Shown piece by piece: positions 35,172 through 40,341 of a stretch of DNA of 40,341 bases (its first letter is position 1; each line of letters opens with the position of its first letter). The notes beneath the pieces are model-generated. The model was not told where the DNA came from, did no database searches, and saw only the letters and a list, made by a program, of their open reading frames with translations. The stretch is from Sphingomonadaceae bacterium (GTDB lineage: Bacteria; Pseudomonadota; Alphaproteobacteria; Sphingomonadales; Sphingomonadaceae). The position numbers and the translations under genes were made by a program. The stretch lies in contig CANFXW010000026.1 of NCBI GenBank assembly GCA_947451145.1, positions 1-40,341 of the forward strand, given 5' to 3'.

Positions 35172-37156
35172 CACGCATCGATCATCCCCGGATCCAATTC
35201 CCCCGCGCGGTTCTGGATGAACATGAAGCGCTGGGCCGGATCTCGGCCCATCAGGCGGTCGACCAGATCCTTCACTGCCGCCCGGCCTTCATATTCCGGC
35301 GGCAGGGTGATCCGCAGGAGGCCGCGCGTTTTCGGGTCCATCGTCGTTTCACGCAGCTGACCCGGGTTCATCTCGCCGAGGCCTTTGAATCGGCCGACTT
35401 CGACCTTTTTGCCCTTGAACTTTGTTTCTTCCAGCTCCGCCCGGTGGGCGTCGTCACGGGCATAGGCGCTCTCTTTGCCGCAGGTCAGGCGGTAAAGCGG
35501 CGGCTGGGCGAGGTAGAGGTGCCCGCGCCGGACGACTTCGGGCATTTCCTGAAAGAAGAAGGTCATCAGCAGGGTGGCAATGTGCGCGCCGTCGACGTCG
35601 GCGTCGGTCATGATGATGATGCGGTCATAGCGCAGATTGTCGGGGTTGCAGTCCTTGCGGAAGCCGCAGCCCATGGCGAGGCCGAGATCGGCGATTTCGC
35701 TGTTGGCGCGGATCTTGTCTGCGGTGGCGCTGGCGACGTTGAGGATCTTGCCGCGGATTGGCAGGATCGCCTGCGTCTTGCGGTCGCGCGCCTGCTTGGC
35801 CGAGCCACCGGCGCTGTCACCTTCGACGATGAACAGCTCGGTCTCGCCGCCGCCTTCGCCGGTGCAATCGGTGAGCTTGCCGGGCAGGCGCAGCTTGCGC
35901 GAATTGGTGGCGGTCTTGCGCTTTACCTCACGCTCCGCTTTCCTGCGAAGGCGCTCGTCCATACGCTCAAGCACATGGCCGAGCAGCGCCTTGCCGCGCT
36001 CCATGTTGTCGGTGAGGAAATGATCGAAGTGATCGCGCACCGCAGCTTCGACCATGCGGGCAGCTTCGGGACTGGTCAGGCGGTCCTTGGTTTGGCTCTG
36101 GAACTGAGGGTCACGAATGAAGACCGAAAGCATCGCCTCGCATCCGGTGAACACGTCTTCCGCCGCGATGTCCTTGGCCTTCTTCTGCCCGATCAGATCG
36201 GCGAAGGCGCGGATGCCCTTGGTCAGCGCGGTGCGCAGGCCTGCCTCATGCGTGCCGCCGTCGGGGGTGGGGATGGTATTGCAGTAATAGGAGTATGACC
36301 CGTCCGACCACAGCGGCCAGGCAATCGCCCATTCGACGCGGCCCTGTTCCTCGCCAGGGAAGTCCTGCGATCCGGAAAAGAACTGGGTGGTCACGCATTC
36401 GCGCACGCCCAGTTGTTCCTTCAGGTGATCGGCAAGCCCGCCGGGGAACTGGAACACGGCCTCTGCCGGCACATCTTCGCTGGCCAGTGAAGCCGCGCAT
36501 TTCCAGCGGATCTCAACACCGGCGAACAGGTATGCCTTTGATCGCACCAGCTTGAACAGCCGCGCGGGCTTGAACTTCGCGTCCTCACCGAAGATTTCAA
36601 GGTCGGGCACAAAGGTGACCGATGTACCGCGCCGGTTGGGCGTGCCGCCAAGCCTTTGCAGCGGACCAGTCGCCAGTCCGCGCGAGAATTCCTGCGCGTA
36701 AAGCTCCTTGTTCCGCGCCACTTCGATGCGGGTGAGCACCGATAGCGCGTTGACCACCGAGACGCCCACGCCGTGCAGACCGCCGCTGGTGGCATAGGCC
36801 TTGCCCGAGAACTTGCCGCCCGAGTGCAGCGTGGTGAGGATCACCTCGAGCGCCGACTTGCCGGGGTACTTGGGGTGCTCGTCCACCGGAATGCCGCGGC
36901 CGTTATCGGTGATGGTCAGGCGGTTGCCTTCCTCCAGCGTAACTTCGATGCGGTTGGCGTGGCCGGCGACAGCCTCGTCCATCGCGTTGTCGAGCACTTC
37001 GGCGGCGAGGTGGTGCAGCGCGCGTTCGTCAGTGCCGCCGATGTACATGCCGGGGCGGCGGCGGACGGGCTCAAGCCCTTCCAGCACTTCGATGGCGCTG
37101 CCGTCATAGGCTTCACCGGTGGACTGGGGCAGGGCGTCAAAAAGGTTATCGGACAT
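35171..37156 (-). CDS. parE: DNA topoisomerase IV subunit B
   Basis: ATPase subunit of topoisomerase IV, which decatenates daughter chromosomes. At 661 residues it is the ParE size rather than GyrB (about 800). GHKL ATPase motifs: EVLDNAMDEA, DNGRGIPVD and GGLHGVGVSVVNALS. The TOPRIM domain shows FIVEGDSAGGSA and IIMTDADVDGAHI. The C-terminus has KGLGEMNPGQL. The nearest convergent gene is the cytochrome-porin, separated by a hairpin. No parC is in the window. Confidence 0.97.
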   Translation of the reverse strand: MSDNLFDALPQSTGEAYDGSAIEVLEGLEPVRRRPGMYIGGTDERALHHLAAEVLDNAMDEAVAGHANRIEVTLEEGNRLTITDNGRGIPVDEHPKYPGKSALEVILTTLHSGGKFSGKAYATSGGLHGVGVSVVNALSVLTRIEVARNKELYAQEFSRGLATGPLQRLGGTPNRRGTSVTFVPDLEIFGEDAKFKPARLFKLVRSKAYLFAGVEIRWKCAASLASEDVPAEAVFQFPGGLADHLKEQLGVRECVTTQFFSGSQDFPGEEQGRVEWAIAWPLWSDGSYSYYCNTIPTPDGGTHEAGLRTALTKGIRAFADLIGQKKAKDIAAEDVFTGCEAMLSVFIRDPQFQSQTKDRLTSPEAARMVEAAVRDHFDHFLTDNMERGKALLGHVLERMDERLRRKAEREVKRKTATNSRKLRLPGKLTDCTGEGGGETELFIVEGDSAGGSAKQARDRKTQAILPIRGKILNVASATADKIRANSEIADLGLAMGCGFRKDCNPDNLRYDRIIIMTDADVDGAHIATLLMTFFFQEMPEVVRRGHLYLAQPPLYRLTCGKESAYARDDAHRAELEETKFKGKKVEVGRFKGLGEMNPGQLRETTMDPKTRGLLRITLPPEYEGRAAVKDLVDRLMGRDPAQRFMFIQNRAGELDPGMIDA

Positions 37157-37237
37157 AGGCGGTCAGGCTTAGGGCAGGCAGGATTCCGCGCGCAATGGGG
37201 GCGGGCGAGTTATCTACGGGTGAGGGTGGGGAAAGGG

Positions 37238-37410
37238 GTTCACGCAGAGGCGCAGAGAAGAAAGGGAGACGCAGAGGGGTTGGTCTTTGCGGCGAAGCCG
37301 CTTTTGATTTCAATCGTCCCGTCAAACGCACCGTCTGAATGAGGATTGAGCCTTCGGCTCAAAACATGCTCTCTGCGCCTCTATTTTCTTCTCTGCGCCT
37401 CTGCGTGAAC
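37238..37410. repeat. Perfect 26-bp inverted repeat unit (REP/MITE-like, no gene)
   Basis: Left arm 37238-37263 and right arm 37385-37410 are exact reverse complements, beginning GTTCACGCAGAGGCGCAG. The 121-base centre holds two short hairpins (37289-37301, and TTGAGCC/GGCTCAA 37346-37362) and a partial extra copy of the CTCTGCGCCTCT unit, but no gene. It fills most of the 258-base gap between parE and the LpoA-like gene. Confidence 0.88.
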
Positions 37411-37414
37411 TAAA

Positions 37415-38572
37415 TCACTCCCCAAACCCCGCAGGTGCAGGGCTCAGCACCGCAGCGCCACCGGCGCGCAGTTCGACCACTTCGAACACCCGCTGCACCA
37501 TCCCATTCGCGCCAAAGCGCAGCGCGCCGTCAACTCCAACGAACCCTTGCGGATCATAGAGCTTTGCGGTGGGGAACAGGCTGCCGGGTTTCCAGTCGCG
37601 CGCAACGCGCAGGGTCAGCAACACGGAGTCATAGCCCAGGGTCGAGATCCGGTGCGGAGCCTCGCCAAAGCGCGCCTTATAGCTTTCGGCAAAGCGGCCA
37701 AAGCGCGCATCGGAGAGCGCCGAATACCAAGCCCCGCGCAGCAGCGGGCTCGTCAGCGTGGCATTGTCGCCGCTCCACAACTCGGTCCCGAGCAGGCGCG
37801 GGCCGGGTACCTTGGCAGAGCGGAACTGCGGTGCGGCCATCACGGCGAAGCGGCCGGAATCGGCGATCATCACTGCGTCAAACCCGCCCTTGGCCTTCAG
37901 CCGCTGGGCTGCGCTGATGATCGAGGTGTTGCTGCGCGAATAGGTGAGCGTGGTCACAACCGTGCCGCCAGCCTCGGCCACGGCGGACATGAAGGCGGCA
38001 TTGGCGCGCATGCCGTATTCGCCTTCGGGGATCAGCGCGGCATAACGCTTCACGCCGTGGGCCTGCGCCCAGTTCACCGTGCGGGTGATCGACTGGCTGG
38101 GCAGCGTGCCCATGATGAACACGTCATGCCCGGCGACCGATCCGTCATTCGAGAACGAGATGATCGGTACGTGCGCCGGGCGGGCTATGCGCGATACGGC
38201 GGCGACTTCGTCACCCAGCAAGGGTCCGAGGATCAGCTTGTTGCCATCGGCAATCGCGCGAGTGGCAGCAGCAGCGGGGCCGGAGGCGGTATCATAGGTG
38301 GTGATCCGCAGGTTTTCGGCATTGGTATCGAGCACCGCCATGGTCGCGGCATTGGCGAGCGCCTGACCCACGGCAGCGTTCGGCCCGCTGGTCGGCACCA
38401 GCAGCGCGACGCGGTGGCGCATCTGGTCGGCGGGCAAAGTAGTCGCAGTTGGCGGCGGAGGAGGCGGTGGCGGTGCAGCGGTGGGTGCCTTGGGGACGAC
38501 CTGACAGCCCGCGAGCATGACGACCGCTCCCATGGCCAGAAACTTGCGGCGATTAGTTGCGAAATCGAACAT
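37415..38572 (-). CDS. LppC/LpoA-like penicillin-binding protein activator lipoprotein
   Basis: A 385-residue lipoprotein: from the ATG at 38572 (GGGGAG eight bases upstream) the signal peptide NRRKFLAMGAVVMLAGC has lipobox LAGC with Cys23. A Pro-rich linker follows, with an uninterrupted run of nine prolines. The rest is a periplasmic-binding-protein fold of the LppC/LpoA (Peripla_BP_6-like) group: VALLVPTSGPNAAVGQALANA, LILGPLLGDEVAAVSRI, ISFSNDGSVAG. In enterobacteria LpoA activates PBP1A from the outer membrane. This protein lacks the long N-terminal TPR part of LpoA, as is usual in alphaproteobacteria. It is divergent from rsmI, a conserved pairing in many proteobacteria. Confidence 0.9.
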   Translation of the reverse strand: MFDFATNRRKFLAMGAVVMLAGCQVVPKAPTAAPPPPPPPPTATTLPADQMRHRVALLVPTSGPNAAVGQALANAATMAVLDTNAENLRITTYDTASGPAAAATRAIADGNKLILGPLLGDEVAAVSRIARPAHVPIISFSNDGSVAGHDVFIMGTLPSQSITRTVNWAQAHGVKRYAALIPEGEYGMRANAAFMSAVAEAGGTVVTTLTYSRSNTSIISAAQRLKAKGGFDAVMIADSGRFAVMAAPQFRSAKVPGPRLLGTELWSGDNATLTSPLLRGAWYSALSDARFGRFAESYKARFGEAPHRISTLGYDSVLLTLRVARDWKPGSLFPTAKLYDPQGFVGVDGALRFGANGMVQRVFEVVELRAGGAAVLSPAPAGFGE

Positions 38573-38611
38573 GGCTTGCCGCTCCCCTTTGATGCGTTCA
38601 TTGAGCAATCG

Positions 38612-39439
38612 ATGGACGCTCAGCTAGCCCCCGGCCTTTACATTGTCGCGACACCGATTGGCAATCTCGGTGATATTACGCTGCGCGCCATAGAGACACT
38701 CCGTGGCGTATCAGCGGTGGCCTGTGAGGATACACGTGTAACGGGCAAGCTGTTGAATCACTTGGGGATCAAGGTGAAGATGATCCGCTATGACGATCAC
38801 GCCAGCGATGCGACGCGTGACCATGTGCTCGATCTCGCTGCCCAAGGCCCGGTGGCGCTGACCAGCGATGCCGGAACGCCGCTGATTTCCGATCCCGGCT
38901 ACAAGCTGGTGCGTGAAGCGCGGGAGCGCGGCATTGCCGTAACCAGCCTGCCGGGGCCCAGCGCGGCGATTGTCGGGCTGACGCTCTCCGGCCTGCCGAG
39001 CGACCGCTTTCTGTTCGCCGGGTTCCTGCCATCGAAGGACAAGGCGCGGCATGATGCGCTGGAGGAGCTGGCGGGAATTCCGGCTACGCTGGTGTTCTAT
39101 GAAACCGCACCAAGGCTGGGCGATTGCCTGAGCGCCATCGGCGCGGTGCTGCCGGGCCGCGAGGTGGCTGTGGCGCGGGAGCTGACCAAGCGGTTCGAGG
39201 AGTGCCGCTCCGGCAGCGCCGAAGAGCTGATCGCCCACTATGCCGCGCATCCGCCGAAGGGCGAGATCGTCATCATGGTCGCTCCGCCGGCGGCGGGTGA
39301 TGGCAGCGCGGTGGATGTCGATGCGTTGCTGGTGGCCGCAATGGAGCATGACAAGCCCAGCCAAGCGGCGAGCCAAGTGGCGCGGATTACCGGGATGGAT
39401 CGCAAGGTACTCTACGCCCGGGCGCTTGAGCTGAAATGA
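38612..39439 (+). CDS. rsmI: 16S rRNA 2'-O-ribose C1402 methyltransferase
   Basis: RsmI methylates the 2'-O of C1402 in 16S rRNA. The 275-residue protein begins GLYIVATPIGNLGDITLRAIETL, then ACEDTRVTGKLLNHLGI, ALTSDAGTPLISDPGYKLVR, TSLPGPSAAIVGLTLSGLPSD and FAGFLPSK, all family signatures of the tetrapyrrole-methylase fold. Start ATG 38612; the upstream open frame (to 37547) is antisense to the lipoprotein gene. It is coupled by ATGA overlap to yraN, and its upstream neighbour is the divergent LpoA-like gene. Confidence 0.97.
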   Translation: MDAQLAPGLYIVATPIGNLGDITLRAIETLRGVSAVACEDTRVTGKLLNHLGIKVKMIRYDDHASDATRDHVLDLAAQGPVALTSDAGTPLISDPGYKLVREARERGIAVTSLPGPSAAIVGLTLSGLPSDRFLFAGFLPSKDKARHDALEELAGIPATLVFYETAPRLGDCLSAIGAVLPGREVAVARELTKRFEECRSGSAEELIAHYAAHPPKGEIVIMVAPPAAGDGSAVDVDALLVAAMEHDKPSQAASQVARITGMDRKVLYARALELK

Positions 39440-39786
39440 GCACACGGGCTGAACGCGAAGCACAGGGGCGGCGCGGGGAGTGGCTCGCCGCCTGGTATCT
39501 GCGCCTCAAGGGCTGGCGGGTTCTCGCACAACGCGTAAAGACGCCGCGCGGTGAAATCGATCTGGTCGCACGGCGCGGGCGGATCGTGGCTTTTGTCGAG
39601 GTCAAATGGCGCAAGAGCGAGGCCGAACTCGCGCTCGCTATCGACCCCTATCGCCTCCGCCGCGTGGTTTCCGCTGCCGAGGCGGTGGCCCATCGCTGGC
39701 AGAAACCGGGCGATGACGTGCGGATCGACGTTCTCCTGCTTGCGCCGGGCCGCTGGCCGCGCCACATCATCAATGCTTCAGTCTGA
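39436..39786 (+). CDS. yraN: YraN family (UPF0102) protein
   Basis: A 116-residue protein of the YraN/UPF0102 group with an endonuclease-like fold. Recognisable segments: GRRGEWLAAWYLRLKGWRVL, then RGEIDLVARRGRIVAFVEVKWR, with the conserved Asp and ExK of a PD-(D/E)xK core, and RRVVSAAEAVAHRW. Its physiological role is unknown; the gene is typically next to rsmI. Start and rsmI stop overlap in ATGA. Confidence 0.95.
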   Translation: MSTRAEREAQGRRGEWLAAWYLRLKGWRVLAQRVKTPRGEIDLVARRGRIVAFVEVKWRKSEAELALAIDPYRLRRVVSAAEAVAHRWQKPGDDVRIDVLLLAPGRWPRHIINASV

Positions 39787-39798
39787 CAGGATTACCCC

Positions 39799-40341
39799 AT
39801 GAGCTTACGCGTCGCCGTCCAGATGGACCCCATCGAGACGATCAACATTGCTGGCGACAGCTCCTTCGCGCTGATGCTCTCGGCGCAGGCGCGCGGGGCC
39901 ACCCTGTTCCATTATGATGTGAGCACGCTGGCCTATGACGAGGGCCGGATCACCGCTTGGGCCTGCCCGATCACTGTCCAGCGGGTTGTCGGCAATCACT
40001 ATACCAAGGGCGAATACCGCAAGATCGATCTCGCCACCGATGTCGACGTGGTGCTGATGCGGCAGGACCCGCCGTTTGACCTTGGCTACATCACCGCCAC
40101 CCACATTCTCGAGCGGCTGAAGGGCACCACTCTGGTGGTCAACGATCCGGAAAGCGTGCGCAATGCGCCTGAAAAGGTGATGGTGCTGGATTATGCCCGC
40201 TTCATGCCGCCTACCATGGTCGCCCGCCGGATCGAGGACGTGCGCGAGTTTCACCTCCGCCATGGCGGCGATCTGGTGATCAAGCCGCTGCACGGCAACG
40301 GCGGCAAGGCCGTGTTCCGCGTGCCCGCCGACGGCAGCAAC
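39799..40341 (+). CDS. gshB: Glutathione synthase, 5' part (runs off the window)
   Basis: First 181 codons of an ATP-grasp glutathione synthase, which joins gamma-glutamylcysteine and glycine. MSLRVAVQMDPIETINIAGDS, then LMRQDPPFDLGYITATHILE, VVNDPESVRNAPEK and the ATP-binding loop KPLHGNGGKAVFRV are typical. The start at 39799 has AGG upstream and follows yraN after 12 bases, continuing the conserved rsmI-yraN-gshB order. Confidence 0.96.
   Translation, partial: MSLRVAVQMDPIETINIAGDSSFALMLSAQARGATLFHYDVSTLAYDEGRITAWACPITVQRVVGNHYTKGEYRKIDLATDVDVVLMRQDPPFDLGYITATHILERLKGTTLVVNDPESVRNAPEKVMVLDYARFMPPTMVARRIEDVREFHLRHGGDLVIKPLHGNGGKAVFRVPADGSN

Noticed and set aside
37547..38611. Extension of rsmI upstream
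   Set aside because: It is antisense to the LpoA-like gene; RsmI starts just before GLYIVATPIGN.

Overview
The window is GC-rich chromosomal DNA with dense, often overlapping genes. Gene content and protein style (PpdK, glyQ/glyS, a ParE-type topoisomerase, MerR plus DmdC-like dehydrogenase, the rsmI-yraN-gshB run, tandem TraB/GumN proteins, a DOMON-like protein next to a DUF1343 protein, sphingomonad-type palindromic repeats) point to an alphaproteobacterium of the order Sphingomonadales. The genus cannot be fixed from the sequence. I see no rRNA, tRNA, CRISPR array, prophage or classical insertion sequence.

Layout. 1-5.3 kb: end of a lipoyl/biotinyl-domain protein, an SBF/YfeH-type transporter, a MaoC-like hydratase, a pair of exported metal-flavoured proteins (a Met/His-rich outer-membrane-type protein and a small Cys/His protein), the ATPase YchF and a fatty-acid-hydroxylase family membrane enzyme. 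5.4-9 kb: a 58-residue exported repeat protein, pth and rplY, and two adjacent TraB/GumN paralogues. 9-16.8 kb: glyQ-glyS (glyS carries an AT-rich patch), ppdK, a BioC/NDUFAF5-like methyltransferase and ComF. 17-21.1 kb: hisI, a MerR regulator with a LiuR-like site, a long acyl-CoA dehydrogenase and an amidohydrolase. 21.1-22.2 kb: a gene-poor, repeat-containing stretch with one AT-rich orphan gene. 22.3-27 kb: a tightly coupled MFS-cysK-dienelactone hydrolase operon, a PilZ protein and tyrS. 27-30.5 kb: a GIY-YIG/DOMON-like fusion, a NamZ-like DUF1343 protein, a small exported protein and a YgiD-type dioxygenase. 30.5-33 kb: moxR and a CoxE-like von Willebrand gene with a DUF559 endonuclease cassette between them. 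33-40.3 kb: a SnoaL-like protein, a Cyc2-like fused cytochrome-porin, parE, an LpoA/LppC-like lipoprotein, and rsmI-yraN-gshB (gshB runs off the end).

The most interesting pattern is that two unrelated small nuclease-family genes (GIY-YIG at 27060 and DUF559 at 31737) are each bracketed by inverted copies of a different palindromic repeat. In both, the downstream repeat copy is translated as the end of the nuclease. In the first case the repeat has joined the nuclease in frame to the next gene; in the second the cassette sits inside a moxR-coxE gene pair. Two more inverted-repeat units without a gene (21469-21559, 37238-37410) look like empty versions of the same kind of element. Other points of interest are the Cyc2-like cytochrome-porin, a 97-bp repeat shared by the upstream regions of ppdK and the amidohydrolase, the TAG-TTG in-frame junction of the TraB/GumN pair, and the foreign-looking patch in glyS.
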